This document shows, in pieces, positions 45,466-55,347 of a DNA stretch of 64,000 nt. Under the pieces are notes generated by a model. The model saw nothing but the letters and a program-made list of their open reading frames with translations, searched no databases and had not been told where the DNA came from. The translations under genes and the position numbers were made by a program. The stretch is from Methanohalophilus halophilus (GTDB lineage Archaea; Halobacteriota; Methanosarcinia; Methanosarcinales; Methanosarcinaceae). Every line of letters begins with the position of its first letter. Positions within the stretch are counted from its first letter, which is position 1. Location: contig NZ_CP017921.1 of NCBI RefSeq assembly GCF_001889405.1, positions 158,057-222,056 of the forward strand, written 5' to 3'.

Positions 45466-48243
45466 ATGGATAATAATTCAGTTTCTTTTAAAGCAAGAGA
45501 TACTCTTAATACCAGGGGTAAGAAGAGTACCATATACCGTCTGGATAAACTTGAGGAAAATGGCCTTTGCAAAATATCTTCTCTTCCCTATTCCATCCGG
45601 GTATTGCTGGAAAATCTGGTAAGGAATACAGATGGCAAGGTTGTAACAGAAGAGGATGTAAAAAACCTTGCAGGCTGGAAACCCGGCAATGTACCGAAAA
45701 CGGATATCCCATATATCCCTTCAAGGGTTATCCTGCAGGATTTTACAGGCGTACCTGCGGTTGTGGATATTGCCGCAATCAGGTCTGCAATGAAAAGACT
45801 TGGGGGAAATCCAGAGGAAATTAACCCCGTAATTCCTGCAGATCTTATTATAGACCACTCAGTACAGGTCGATTGTTACGGCACTTCCTATGCAAGAAAC
45901 TGTAATGAGAAATATGAGTTCCAGAGAAACGGGGAGCGTTATGAACTGCTGCATTGGGCCCAGAACGCTTTTGACAATTTCAACGTGGTACCCCCGGGAA
46001 GCGGCATAATCCACCAGGTAAACCTTGAACACCTGGCAAATGTGGTACATCTGCGGGAAGAAAACGGCGAAATGGTCGCATATCCCGATACTCTTGTAGG
46101 AACCGATTCCCATACAACCATGATCAATGGCCTGGGTGTGCTGGGGTGGGGAGTCGGTGGAATTGAGGCCGAAGCGGTCATGCTTGGCCAGCCCTACTAT
46201 ATGCCAATACCTGAAGTTGTGGGTTTTGAACTAAGAGGAGAACTGAAAGATGGTATCACAGCCACAGATCTTGTACTCACAGTAACCCAGATGCTCAGGG
46301 AACATGGGGTTGTAGGTAAATTCGTGGAATTCTATGGTCCCGGTTACAGGAAACTTTCCCTGCCTGACAGGGCAATCCTTGCCAACATGGGTCCAGAATA
46401 CGGCGCAACGATGGGATTTTGTCCTGTTGACGAAGTTACACTGGATTACATGCGCATGACCGGACGCAGTGAAGAACATGTTAACATGGTTCGCCAATAT
46501 TGTAAGGAGCAGGGCCTGTTTGCAGAAAGTGATGCACCGGTTCCGGAATATACCTCTACCCTTGGACTTGATATGGGTACGGTGCAGCCCTCCCTTGCAG
46601 GTCCGAAAAGACCACAGGACCGCATTGTGCTCAGTGATATGTCCGCAGCTTTCCACAGGACAATGAAAGATGTATACTCCCTGAAGAAAGGAAGTGAAGA
46701 CTTCGAGAGTGATCCGGATTACAGTCGCTGGCTTGAAGAGGGCGGTTATAATGTTGTGGAAAAAACACATCCCGACCACAGCGGGATCATGAAGATCAAA
46801 TGTGAAGGGGAAGAGGTCGACTTAAACCACGGTTCCGTCGCCATTGCTTCCATTACATCCTGTACCAATACCTCAAATCCTTCAGTACTTATCGGTGCCG
46901 GACTGGTTGCGAAAAAGGCAGTTGAAAGAGGGCTTAAGGTTCAGCCCTTTGTGAAAACAAGTCTTGGGCCCGGATCAAAGGCGGTAATGGACTATCTGGA
47001 AGCAGCCGGACTTGTACCTTATCTGGAAGCCCTGGGATTCCACCTTGTGGGCTACGGCTGTCTCACATGCATCGGGAACAGTGGCCCCCTGCACGAAGCG
47101 GTAGTGAAGGAAATTGAGGACCGTGATCTGACTGTCGCATCGGTACTCAGCGGAAACAGGAATTTCGAAGGCAGGATCAGCCCTCATGTAAAAGCTAATT
47201 ATCTGGCATCCCCTATGCTAGTTGTTGCCTTTGCCCTGACGGGCACAGTAGATATTGACCTCACAAAAGAGCCTATTGCATGTGACCCGAACGGTGAACC
47301 GGTCTACCTGAAGGATATCTGGCCTGCAAACGGTGAGATAGAGCAGTATTGTGATAAATATGTACAGCCCGAAATGTTTGAAAAAGAATATGCCAATGTA
47401 TTCCAGGGAACTGAACGCTGGCAGGAACTTGACGCTCCGGAAGGATTACTTTACGACTGGAACAATGAATCCACCTATATCCAGGAACCTCCATTTTTCC
47501 AGGACTTCCCGCTTGATATCGAAAATATGGATGATATAAAGCAAGCAAGGGCGCTTGTAGTTGTGGATGACAGTATAACCACCGACCATATATCTCCGGC
47601 AGGTTCGATTCATGCCGATTATCCTGCAGGCAGGTACCTTATTGAACACGGCGTGGCGGAAGAAGAATTCAATTCCTATGGTTCCAGAAGGGGCAACCAC
47701 GAAGTAATGATGCGTGGAACCTTCGGTAACGTGCGCCTGAAAAACAAACTTGTGCCTGGTAAGGAAGGTTCATGGACAGTTTACCTCCCCGAGGGAGAGG
47801 AGATGCCAATCTATGATGCTGCCATGAAATACATGGAAAATAACATTCCATTGGTTGTAATTGCAGGCAAGGAATATGGAACAGGCAGCTCCCGTGACTG
47901 GGCGGCCAAGGGTACACAACTGCTCGGTGTGAAGGCTGTGATCGCACAGTCCTATGAAAGGATTCACCGCAGTAATCTTGTAGGAATGGGAGTGATCCCC
48001 CTACAGTTCAGGGAAGGTGAAAATAAAGAAAGCCTGGGGCTTAAAGGTAATGAAAACTACACCATCAAGGGCATCTCAGAAATGAAACCCGGTGGCGAAC
48101 TCGAGGTTGTAGCCCGTGACCCAGATGGAAATGAATTCACATTCAATGTAACTGTAAACCTCAATTCCGATATAGAGGTGGACTACTGCAAAAACGGTGG
48201 AATTCTACACAAGTTCCTGAGGGACAAGGCAAAGGGGGAATAA
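45466..48243 (+). CDS. acnA: Aconitate hydratase A
   Basis: A 925-residue AcnA/IRP-type aconitase converting citrate to isocitrate. Fe-S cysteines in ITSCTNTSNPSV and CLTCIGNSGP; DSHTTMINGLGVLGWGVGG and, in the swivel domain, YGTGSSRDWAAKG. The ATG at 45466 lies six bases after AGGTG; GTG 45457 overlaps the site. It follows the decayed citrate synthase, so the original pair has lost its first enzyme. Together with malic enzyme nearby it may feed 2-oxoglutarate synthesis. Confidence 0.95.
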   Translation: MDNNSVSFKARDTLNTRGKKSTIYRLDKLEENGLCKISSLPYSIRVLLENLVRNTDGKVVTEEDVKNLAGWKPGNVPKTDIPYIPSRVILQDFTGVPAVVDIAAIRSAMKRLGGNPEEINPVIPADLIIDHSVQVDCYGTSYARNCNEKYEFQRNGERYELLHWAQNAFDNFNVVPPGSGIIHQVNLEHLANVVHLREENGEMVAYPDTLVGTDSHTTMINGLGVLGWGVGGIEAEAVMLGQPYYMPIPEVVGFELRGELKDGITATDLVLTVTQMLREHGVVGKFVEFYGPGYRKLSLPDRAILANMGPEYGATMGFCPVDEVTLDYMRMTGRSEEHVNMVRQYCKEQGLFAESDAPVPEYTSTLGLDMGTVQPSLAGPKRPQDRIVLSDMSAAFHRTMKDVYSLKKGSEDFESDPDYSRWLEEGGYNVVEKTHPDHSGIMKIKCEGEEVDLNHGSVAIASITSCTNTSNPSVLIGAGLVAKKAVERGLKVQPFVKTSLGPGSKAVMDYLEAAGLVPYLEALGFHLVGYGCLTCIGNSGPLHEAVVKEIEDRDLTVASVLSGNRNFEGRISPHVKANYLASPMLVVAFALTGTVDIDLTKEPIACDPNGEPVYLKDIWPANGEIEQYCDKYVQPEMFEKEYANVFQGTERWQELDAPEGLLYDWNNESTYIQEPPFFQDFPLDIENMDDIKQARALVVVDDSITTDHISPAGSIHADYPAGRYLIEHGVAEEEFNSYGSRRGNHEVMMRGTFGNVRLKNKLVPGKEGSWTVYLPEGEEMPIYDAAMKYMENNIPLVVIAGKEYGTGSSRDWAAKGTQLLGVKAVIAQSYERIHRSNLVGMGVIPLQFREGENKESLGLKGNENYTIKGISEMKPGGELEVVARDPDGNEFTFNVTVNLNSDIEVDYCKNGGILHKFLRDKAKGE

Positions 48244-48421
48244 TTCCCCACCTCTTTTTTCATATTTTCCAGAAAAGTAGGCCTATATTTGATTCATATA
48301 CTATTTTGCTACCTAAAAGATAGATTTCCAGAGCTTATGCTGGTTAAAATATATTGGGAAAAGTTAGTCAGGCAGCCGTAATTTCAGTAAAGGAATTAGG
48401 AAATTAGATGAAAAAGAGATA

Positions 48422-48853
48422 TCAGGATGATATCTCTTTGACCTGTATATTAAAATTCAATGCTTTACCGGCAAGGGGATGATTCATATCGAGTATGACT
48501 TCCTCATCGCCCACTTCGGCAATCTTTGCAGGAAGTTCCTGGCCATCTGGTGTTTTTACCAGCAACATCATTCCAACTTCAACGTCAATATCTGACTGAA
48601 TGTTGTCTTTAGGTACTGGTTGGGAAAGCCCATCATTGTATTCACCATAGGCTTCAGAAGGCTCAAGTCTGAACTCTTTTTCTTCACCTTCTTCCATATC
48701 TCTGACAGCATCGTCAAATCCCTGAATAACCTGACCTTCCCCTACAGTAAATTCAAGAGGCTCCTCATGGTTTTCGGAACTGTCGAAAACTGTGCCATCA
48801 TCCAGAGTACCTTTATAATCAATCTTTATTGTGTCGCCTTCTTTTATTGACAA
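48422..48853 (-). CDS. FKBP-type peptidyl-prolyl isomerase (SlyD-like)
   Basis: A 143-residue FKBP with an IF-domain insertion: KEGDTIKIDYKGTLDDGTVFDSS, VGEGQVIQGFDDAVRDMEEGEEKEF, and DMNHPLAGKALNFNIQV. Cytosolic foldase/chaperone. Start is TTG at 48853; no better codon is present. It converges with acnA. Confidence 0.93.
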   Translation of the reverse strand: MSIKEGDTIKIDYKGTLDDGTVFDSSENHEEPLEFTVGEGQVIQGFDDAVRDMEEGEEKEFRLEPSEAYGEYNDGLSQPVPKDNIQSDIDVEVGMMLLVKTPDGQELPAKIAEVGDEEVILDMNHPLAGKALNFNIQVKEISS

Positions 48854-49021
48854 TATATCAACTCAGTGTTGTATAAAAACGAGTTTTCACTCATCTCATA
48901 GCCAACCGAGGTATTCTACATTACTTAGGTGTTTTGGGTGAATTCCCAGTAGCGAGATTATAAGTATATAGCCTTCACTATTATAAATCAGGGAATTAAC
49001 CAGTATAGAGGGGAGTAAAAG

Positions 49022-50242
49022 TTGAAAGATTTGACAGTAAAATCGTGCATGCAAACCGATGACTCACTTGGAAAGGAGTCGCTTCAACTACACGAAAAAA
49101 ATCATGGGGTCCTTGAAGTGGCAAGCAAAATCCGCCTGGATAATATCCGGGACTTAAGCATTGCCTATACTCCCGGTGTTGCCGAGCCCTGCAAAAAAAT
49201 CGCTGAAAATAAGGATGATGTATATAAATATACGCTGAAACAGAACACCGTCGCAATCATAACAGACGGCTCAGCCATCCTAGGGCTGGGAAATATCGGT
49301 GCATCTGCAGGTTTACCTGTAATGGAAGGTAAAGCTATCATATTCAAGGAACTTGCAGGAATTAATGCATTCCCGGTATGTCTTGATACCCAGGATACCG
49401 AAGAAATCATTAAAACTGTCAAAAATATCGCCCCGGTTTTCGGAGGAATTAACCTCGAAGACATAAGTGCACCCCGCTGCTTTGAGATTGAAGAGCGACT
49501 CAAAAAGGAATTGCCAATACCCGTGACACATGACGACCAGCATGGAACCGCGATTGTTACAATCGCAGGCCTACTGAATTCACTTAAACTTACCGGCAAA
49601 AAAATCAACGAGATAAAGGTAGTTATAGCCGGCGCCGGTGCTGCCGGCATGGCAATTGCCAAAAAACTCCTTCATACAGGAGTGAGACCTGAAAACCTGC
49701 TTGTATGTGACAGACATGGAATTATCAGCAGAAAACGTACAGAAGGGATGAATCCTAAAAAGGAAGAGATCGCTGGATTTTCAAATCCTGAAGAAGTAAA
49801 AGGCAGTCTTGATGACGCTGTATCCGGATCTGACGTGTTTATAGGCGTATCTGTTCCCGAAATCCTTACAGAAAAAATGGTCGCTTCCATGAACAATGAC
49901 GCCATTATCTTTGCTATGGCAAATCCCATACCTGAAATCATGCCCCTCAAAGCCTTTGAAGCAGGTGCTCGTATAGTGGCAACCGGAAGATCTGATTGTC
50001 CCAACCAGATCAACAATTGTTTGGGATTTCCGGGGATTTTCAAAGGTGCACTGGACACCAGGGCCACCCAGATAAACCTGGAGATGGAACTTGCAGCCGC
50101 CAATGCCCTTGCTGCAATTGTGGATGAGGACGGCATTGAAGAAGATTACATAATACCCAATCCTCTTGACAGAAGAGTAGTGCCTGCTGTGGCAAAGGCC
50201 GTTGCAGATGCGGCTATTAAGAGTGGTGTTGTCCGTAAATAA
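49022..50242 (+). CDS. NAD(P)-dependent malic enzyme
   Basis: Oxidative decarboxylation of malate to pyruvate. 406 residues, the short bacterial/archaeal form. IAYTPGVAEPCKKI, TDGSAILGLGNIG, HDDQHGTAIVTIAGLLNSL, NAD motif VIAGAGAAGMAIAKKL, and IFAMANPIPEIMP are all present. The TTG at 49022 follows GGGGAGT. Converges with the sulfite-reductase-like gene. Confidence 0.93.
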   Translation: MKDLTVKSCMQTDDSLGKESLQLHEKNHGVLEVASKIRLDNIRDLSIAYTPGVAEPCKKIAENKDDVYKYTLKQNTVAIITDGSAILGLGNIGASAGLPVMEGKAIIFKELAGINAFPVCLDTQDTEEIIKTVKNIAPVFGGINLEDISAPRCFEIEERLKKELPIPVTHDDQHGTAIVTIAGLLNSLKLTGKKINEIKVVIAGAGAAGMAIAKKLLHTGVRPENLLVCDRHGIISRKRTEGMNPKKEEIAGFSNPEEVKGSLDDAVSGSDVFIGVSVPEILTEKMVASMNNDAIIFAMANPIPEIMPLKAFEAGARIVATGRSDCPNQINNCLGFPGIFKGALDTRATQINLEMELAAANALAAIVDEDGIEEDYIIPNPLDRRVVPAVAKAVADAAIKSGVVRK

Positions 50243-50250
50243 TGATGGAA

Positions 50251-51101
50251 TTAAAGGGCTGCATCTTTGTAATCATCAAAACCCCGCCTGTCAAGCAGGT
50301 CGCCAAAGCGTTCTCCTTTATGTCCGTATTTCCTGTAATAGGCAAGCGTCTTTTCGAGAATAGAAAATAGCTGTTGTTCATCGGCCAATTCAATTAGCTT
50401 GTCACAGGAGCGGGGGAAGCGTCCAACCTTACCTCCTACAAATATAGTATAACCGGATTCTGCACCATAGATTGCATCTTTTTTGCAGGACGTGATGCAT
50501 TCACCACAAAATATGCAGCTGTTACTGTCGATGTCTAACTGGCCGTTATCGATGGTTATGGCGTCAGTCTTACAAACCTTTTCACAAAGGCCACAGGCCA
50601 CACAATTGTTTTGGATCCATTCAGGTCGCACCACTCCCATAATACCGAAATCATTTTCCTGAGGTTTCATGCAGGATGCAGGACAGCCGGTTATTGCAAT
50701 CTTGAATTTTTTGGGAGCATAGGTTCCAAAATATAGCTCATCGATACTTGCAGCCAGTTCAGGACAGTTAATGAGACCGTGGTTGCAGACGGTGTTACCC
50801 TGACATGACACTACACCCCGTACCTTCTGACCACTTGCCCCGCCAAAGAGACCTGCATTTTTCATATCTTCACTTATATTTTCGACATCATCCAGATCCA
50901 CAAAAGGGATCTCCGCACCCTGCCGCGAGGTGATATGGACATGTCCTTTTCCATATTTTTCTGCAGCATCGGCAAGGGCACGCAACTGGTTTGCCTCTAC
51001 ACATCCGCCAACAAGATGTGTACGCATTGAAAATTTTTCATCCTGTCTCTGGGGCAGAAAACCATTATCTTTCAGCGATTTCAGGTTGTTTTTTTACTCA
51101 T
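50251..51101 (-). pseudogene. Sulfite-reductase-like (Dsr-LP) gene with frameshift near the start
   Basis: The main frame encodes a siroheme/4Fe-4S protein: HITSRQGAEIP, CQGNTVCNHGLINC and GCPASCMKP for the coupled siroheme-Fe4S4 centre, then a ferredoxin domain (CVACGLCEKVC, CIFCGECITSC). The expected start MSKK lies at ATG 51101 but in another frame; one more A in the A7 run (T7 at 51089-51095) would give MSKKNNLKSLKDNGFLPQRQ joined to the body. So it is either a one-base error, a real mutation or a slippery site. An internal ATG at 51027 would leave a shortened protein. Confidence 0.8.
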
Positions 51102-51270
51102 AATGGTCACTTATTAATCGAGTGATGAAAAAGGAGTATATAAATATGAGTGACAGGATTTAAAAACCGATATCATTTGTATATGTAGCGAATTATTTTT
51201 CAGATAAATATACAGACCTGCAACATTTCGAATTCACTAAATAAAACTGAAGACCAGACGAAATGATAGC

Positions 51271-51299
51271 AAAAAAGAGGCATCCGGGAAGATCCCGGA
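51271..51299 (-). terminator. Intrinsic terminator after the DJ-1/PfpI gene
   Basis: TCCGGGA-AGA-TCCCGGA (51283-51299) is a perfect 7-bp stem, followed on the minus strand by a T6 tract (51276-51271), just after the stop codon at 51309. Confidence 0.8.
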
Positions 51300-51308
51300 A
51301 ACCATACT

Positions 51309-51812
51309 TCATCCTTTAATCAAACCAAGCAACTCACGGCCAAAGGCGAAAAGGTCACCCGGGTGACGTGAAGTTACAAGATTGTCATCAACTACCACTT
51401 CATTATCCCGATAATCTGCACCTGCCACGATCAGGTCATCCCTGATACCGGGCCAACAAGTGGCTTTGCGACCATCCAGCACCCGGGAGGATATCAGAAG
51501 CTGCGGGCCGTGACAGATAGCAGCCACGGGTTTTTCTTCATTCATGAAATGTTTCACTATATCAAGCGCATATTCATTCAGCCGCATTGTCTCAGGTCCC
51601 TTGCCACCGGAAATTACCAATGCATCGTATTCTTCTGGATCAATCTCATCAAAGGACAGGTCCGCTTCAACATGATAGCCATGTTTACCTTCAATGGTAC
51701 CACGGGAAACAGATGCCACCCTCGCATCAATACCTTCCTCTTTCAACCTGTGCAAAGGATAAAACAATTCGAGATCTTCAAAACCATCAGCTCCAAAAAC
51801 CAAAACTTTCAT
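51309..51812 (-). CDS. DJ-1/PfpI-family protein
   Basis: A 167-residue class I glutamine amidotransferase-like protein of the PfpI/YhbO kind. The nucleophile elbow is AICHGPQLL (C near residue 100), followed by GRKATCWPGIRDD, and an acidic residue near the N-terminus (GFEDLELFYP). Such proteins act in stress protection (protease or deglycase activity is debated). GGGGGT precedes the ATG; the AhpD-like gene precedes it. Confidence 0.93.
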   Translation of the reverse strand: MKVLVFGADGFEDLELFYPLHRLKEEGIDARVASVSRGTIEGKHGYHVEADLSFDEIDPEEYDALVISGGKGPETMRLNEYALDIVKHFMNEEKPVAAICHGPQLLISSRVLDGRKATCWPGIRDDLIVAGADYRDNEVVVDDNLVTSRHPGDLFAFGRELLGLIKG

Positions 51813-51858
51813 TCAAATGTACCCCCATAAAAATTAAAAACCGGAATATAATCCGGGA

Positions 51859-52224
51859 TTATTCCTTAAGAAGTTTCAACGCATCCCTGCAGGCAGCTAC
51901 CGCGGGTGCACCAGAGGTTATGGATATGACCTCCATGGTTTCCATAATCTCTTCAGCCGTAGCCCCGTTTTTCAAGGCACTCTGCATCTGTACAACCGTG
52001 CATCGTTCACATTGCTTGGATGCCACCACTGCAAGTGCCATAAGAATCTTCATTTTTGCAGGCAGCGCACCGTCTGATAGGAGTTTCTGATTGCAATGAT
52101 TGTATTTTTTCAGGAAATGCGGATCGATCTCACCCAATGTTTTCAGAATCTGCGGAGTGAAACCCAGTTTGTTACTCATACTATCCAGTAATTCTTCATG
52201 TTCAAGTTCTTCATGTTTAGACAT
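51859..52224 (-). CDS. AhpD-like carboxymuconolactone decarboxylase-family protein
   Basis: A 121-residue all-helical protein with the redox motif CERC ([22 protein letters not shown]), as in AhpD-type peroxidase reductants. GGGGGT precedes the ATG. With the DJ-1 gene it forms a small oxidative-stress unit. Confidence 0.88.
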   Translation of the reverse strand: MSKHEELEHEELLDSMSNKLGFTPQILKTLGEIDPHFLKKYNHCNQKLLSDGALPAKMKILMALAVVASKQCERCTVVQMQSALKNGATAEEIMETMEVISITSGAPAVAACRDALKLLKE

Positions 52225-52458
52225 GTAATACCCCCATTTGGTACATGCGTTTTTGGTTGCATGCTATATAAATACATTTGGTGAAGAATATTTCTCCACA
52301 GAAGCAGTTTACACCTCGATTAATATTATAATTTTTTGTGACTTCATTTTGGTTAGCAAAAATCTAAAAGTTAATTAGTCGATTATATTGTAATTAAAAT
52401 TTTTAATTGCTTAAAAAAAAACCTCACACTACAGAAATTCTATCCCCATTTAGGTTAT

Positions 52459-52617
52459 ATGGGAAAATATCCTATTAGGAATTGCACCCGGGAACTTTTG
52501 CAGCAAGTTCCTGACCTGGATACAGCCGAAAGGGGTTTGGCTTTAAAAATGGGAGTGGGTGGTACGATTGAGAGCAGTGGATGGGGGTCCTATGCTCTCA
52601 ATTCTCCTGTGTTTTAA
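52459..52617 (+). CDS. Small ORF, 52 residues, unknown
   Basis: ATG at 52459 with AGGT four bases upstream; the frame stays open for 52 codons to TAA. The product (MGKYPIRNCTRELLQQVPDL, then RGLALKMGVGGTIESSGWG) has no recognised family, membrane helix or signal. It could be a small gene or a remnant of a larger one. Confidence 0.35.
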   Translation: MGKYPIRNCTRELLQQVPDLDTAERGLALKMGVGGTIESSGWGSYALNSPVF

Positions 52618-52696
52618 AATGAGAAATGAACACATAAGCTGCATATTTGATTTAACAACAAAACAGATATGATCAATGTGGGAAAGGGTGGTTTGT

Positions 52697-52798
52697 ATGA
52701 TTAGATTTTGGGAATTATTCATGATATCTGGAATTTATGTATTGGTTACAAGCGCTGGATTTTATTTATTCGACTTTTTGCGTAAGATGGAATTCTAA
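52697..52798 (+). CDS. Small single-helix membrane protein, 33 residues
   Basis: MIRFWELFMISGIYVLVTSA followed by GFYLFDFLRKMEF and TAA. One membrane helix (about residues 6-26) with a positive C-terminal end. GGTGG lies four bases before the ATG. The clean topology and ribosome site suggest a real small membrane protein. Confidence 0.5.
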   Translation: MIRFWELFMISGIYVLVTSAGFYLFDFLRKMEF

Positions 52799-53095
52799 AT
52801 TTTTTTGAAATCAAGCCTGGTTAAACTTGCCTTAACCTGAAAACTATCTGGATATTACAGGTAATTTACACATAATCATAGTGTCAAGGGTTTTACTATT
52901 TTCAATATCCTGTTCTGCTGGCCATATGGCTGCAACGGCCCTTACATTTCAATAATTAATGGAATATAATGGATGCAAAGGTGCGTCCTGTATCCAATTG
53001 TACCATCGGCAACAATATTTTTGATATGAATGGAAATACATTAATCGGACCACTTATATACTGACATATATAGATTTTATTCAGGGGGGAGGAGC

Positions 53096-53599
53096 TTGCC
53101 ATTTGATGCGCCGGATAAATCCAAAAATCCAGATTATAAAGATAAAATCCAGATCTCAAAACAATGTACGAATAAAGCGATCACTGAAATTATGACTATG
53201 GAAGTAGTAGGAATCGATGAGAGCACTTCTATTGAAGACACACTCGAATTAATAGGAAAATATCGGTTTCACAATTTTCCTGTTGTTGATAAGGACTACA
53301 GGCTCAAAGGTGAGATCGATCAGAACATTATCCTGGAATTGCTTTTCCATAACAGGTTACCCAGTTCCAGCCATACCCATCTGACTGCGGTAAGGTCACT
53401 GGGAGAAGATGCAAAAAGTATCATGATCCCACATCCCCTGACAGTATCTCATGACACCAGCTTATGTGAAGCTGTGGATATGATACTAAAGCACAATATA
53501 AATCATGTGTGGGTAATCGACAATAAAGATAAATTGATAGGAGTTGTCACAAAACACGATATCATTAATGAGGCGTACAGGACAGGGAAAAAAGACTGA
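53096..53599 (+). CDS. CBS-domain pair protein
   Basis: A 167-residue protein with two CBS domains (about residues 30-85 and 98-160): IMTMEVVGIDESTSIEDTL, FHNFPVVDKDYRLKGEI, then IMIPHPLTVSHDTSLCEAVDMI and HVWVIDNKDKLIGVVTKHDI. Such pairs bind adenine nucleotides or SAM. Starts with TTG after a very strong GGGGGGAGGAG site. Confidence 0.9.
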   Translation: MPFDAPDKSKNPDYKDKIQISKQCTNKAITEIMTMEVVGIDESTSIEDTLELIGKYRFHNFPVVDKDYRLKGEIDQNIILELLFHNRLPSSSHTHLTAVRSLGEDAKSIMIPHPLTVSHDTSLCEAVDMILKHNINHVWVIDNKDKLIGVVTKHDIINEAYRTGKKD

Positions 53600-53778
53600 T
53601 GGAAGAAATCATTCAGAATTGATGCTTACTTCATCTATATCCAACAACCCCATAGGGTCTTCTAATAGACATTATAGTCAATATGGCAACCTATGACAGG
53701 TGGTATTCGGTGATCTATTATTTTTGTCAAATAAAGTCTATATGCTAAAGGAACATACCATGGATCGGGGATAAATCC

Positions 53779-54141
53779 ATGAAGCCGAAAATAGACAATA
53801 CAAAATTCGGTTCGATTACAATAGAAGGGGAAGAGTACGAAAAAGATGTCCTTATTCGACTGAGCGGAAATATCAAGAAAAGGAAAAAGAAACTGTCAAA
53901 AGCGATATACGGTACATCCCACAAGATATCGCTCGATGAAGCAGAACATGTTTATGAAAATGGTGCAGAGAAAATCATAATCGGCTCCGGTCAGAACGGG
54001 ATGGTGGAATTATCAGATGAGGCACGTGATTTTTTCAAAGCCAAAGGTTGCAAGGTCAAACTCTGTCCTACCCCAGAGGCCATTGATAAGTGGAATTGTG
54101 CAAAAGGAAAGGTTATTGGTTTGTTCCATCTCACCTGCTAA
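53779..54141 (+). CDS. Mth938-like domain protein
   Basis: A 120-residue protein of the Mth938/DUF498 family: FGSITIEGEEYEKDVLIRLSG, GTSHKISLDEAEHVYENGAEKIIIGSGQNGMV, FFKAKGCKVKLCPTPEAIDKWN. Fold known, function not. GGGGAT precedes the ATG. Confidence 0.85.
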   Translation: MKPKIDNTKFGSITIEGEEYEKDVLIRLSGNIKKRKKKLSKAIYGTSHKISLDEAEHVYENGAEKIIIGSGQNGMVELSDEARDFFKAKGCKVKLCPTPEAIDKWNCAKGKVIGLFHLTC

Positions 54142-54525
54142 AGCAAACGGATTTTTGAGGGACAAATCTATACAGACTGTCCTATGGAGAGGAAGTAAAA
54201 ATTTCCATTGGGTAAATGAACCATTTATCGATTATCAGACAGGAAAGGTTAGGCAAAACTCCCACTATTTCAAGCCATTAGTAATACGATTCTTGAATAT
54301 ATCAATCATCTATAAACCAAGTTTGATGGGAATATTGGTATTCTTGAGAGGAAGCATATTGATGCTAATGAGCTTGAATCAGGATATAGATTTTAGAGAG
54401 GGGATAGATATGTATCAGTTATTACTTTATCGAGATAACTAAAAATAACTATATGTATAAAACTATGCCAATTTTTCCAATCAAATTTTACAAATTAGAA
54501 CAGGCACTTTTCAAGAGGAGATAAA
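54142..54525 (+). other. Gene-poor stretch, possible decayed coding remnant
   Basis: Broken frames around 54250-54440 read LPLFQAISNTILEYINHL, a stop, then KFDGNIGILERKHIDANELE and GYRF, TAG, RGDRYVSVITLSR. This looks like the worn end of a gene I cannot name. The RBS of the next gene (GAGGAG) is at 54514-54519. Confidence 0.35.
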
Positions 54526-55221
54526 ATGACAGAGAACAATATTACAGAAGATTTGAGAAACATGGCCCTTGAGTTAGGTGTTGATTTTATCAGTATAACT
54601 AATAAGTCCTGTTTTGAAGATTCAGATTATACTGGAAACAGGCCCCAGGATGTGATGGATAATGTACAATCAGTAATAATCCTGGGGGTTTCTTTACCAC
54701 GAGGAACTTTTGAAACGTTACCAAAGGGCAGAGGTGAATATACGAATACACTTATGGCAGCTACAACCACATTGAGGTTGATTGCATTCAAGATAGCTAA
54801 ACTTATTGAGAAAGAAGGTTATATGGCAACGATTGCCCCAAGTGAAGGAAGTGAGTATGGCTACTGGTATGCCAATCGTGAGACGCTTAAAGCAGATTTA
54901 TCTTTCAAATATGCTGCTTATCGTGCAGGAGTGGGAAATTTTGGCATGAATCATCTTCTGATCACAAAGGATTTCGGGCCTAAAGTACGTATGACTGCCA
55001 TACTGACGGATGCACCATTAGATACAGAAGAAAAAACCGAGTTGCCATTTATCAATGATGCATGCAGTGAATGCATGAAGTGTATCGAAGTATGCCCGGT
55101 TGATGCTCTTACATCAGAAGGGGTCATTCATAGAGAAAAATGCGCTGAGTATATGTTTAATGTTCTTGGCGGACTTCGATGTGGACTATGCGTTAAAGTG
55201 TGCCCTTTGAGCAATTTTTAA
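54526..55221 (+). CDS. QueG-like 4Fe-4S protein
   Basis: A 231-residue protein of the epoxyqueuosine-reductase-like family. N-terminal corrinoid-type domain (VIILGVSLP, YWYANRETLKADLSFKYAAYRAGVGNFG) followed by two 4Fe-4S motifs (CSECMKCIEVCPVDAL and CGLCVKVCP). Shorter than QueG, and archaea do not use queuosine itself, so an uncharacterised reductase role is likely. GAGGAG precedes the ATG. Confidence 0.8.
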   Translation: MTENNITEDLRNMALELGVDFISITNKSCFEDSDYTGNRPQDVMDNVQSVIILGVSLPRGTFETLPKGRGEYTNTLMAATTTLRLIAFKIAKLIEKEGYMATIAPSEGSEYGYWYANRETLKADLSFKYAAYRAGVGNFGMNHLLITKDFGPKVRMTAILTDAPLDTEEKTELPFINDACSECMKCIEVCPVDALTSEGVIHREKCAEYMFNVLGGLRCGLCVKVCPLSNF

Positions 55222-55347
55222 TTAATTCAAGTGTGGAATTTCTCTGAAAAGATTAAAGATTAAATGAACTCAACCTGAGTTCCAATTAACCTTTGTTAAT
55301 AGCACGTAAACCCCCTACATGAATTGCATGAAATCAGAGAGATCCAA

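Larger units (their letters stand above)
52225..53095. other. 870-base region with two small ORFs
   Basis: No large gene. It contains the AhpD promoter on the left, two small ORFs listed separately (52459-52617 and 52697-52798) and AT-rich sequence before the CBS gene. Confidence 0.5.

Noticed and set aside
54017..54442. 141-codon ORF following the Mth938-like gene
   Set aside because: It begins inside the Mth938-like gene in another frame, lacks a ribosome site and has no recognisable domain; the stretch looks like gene remains.
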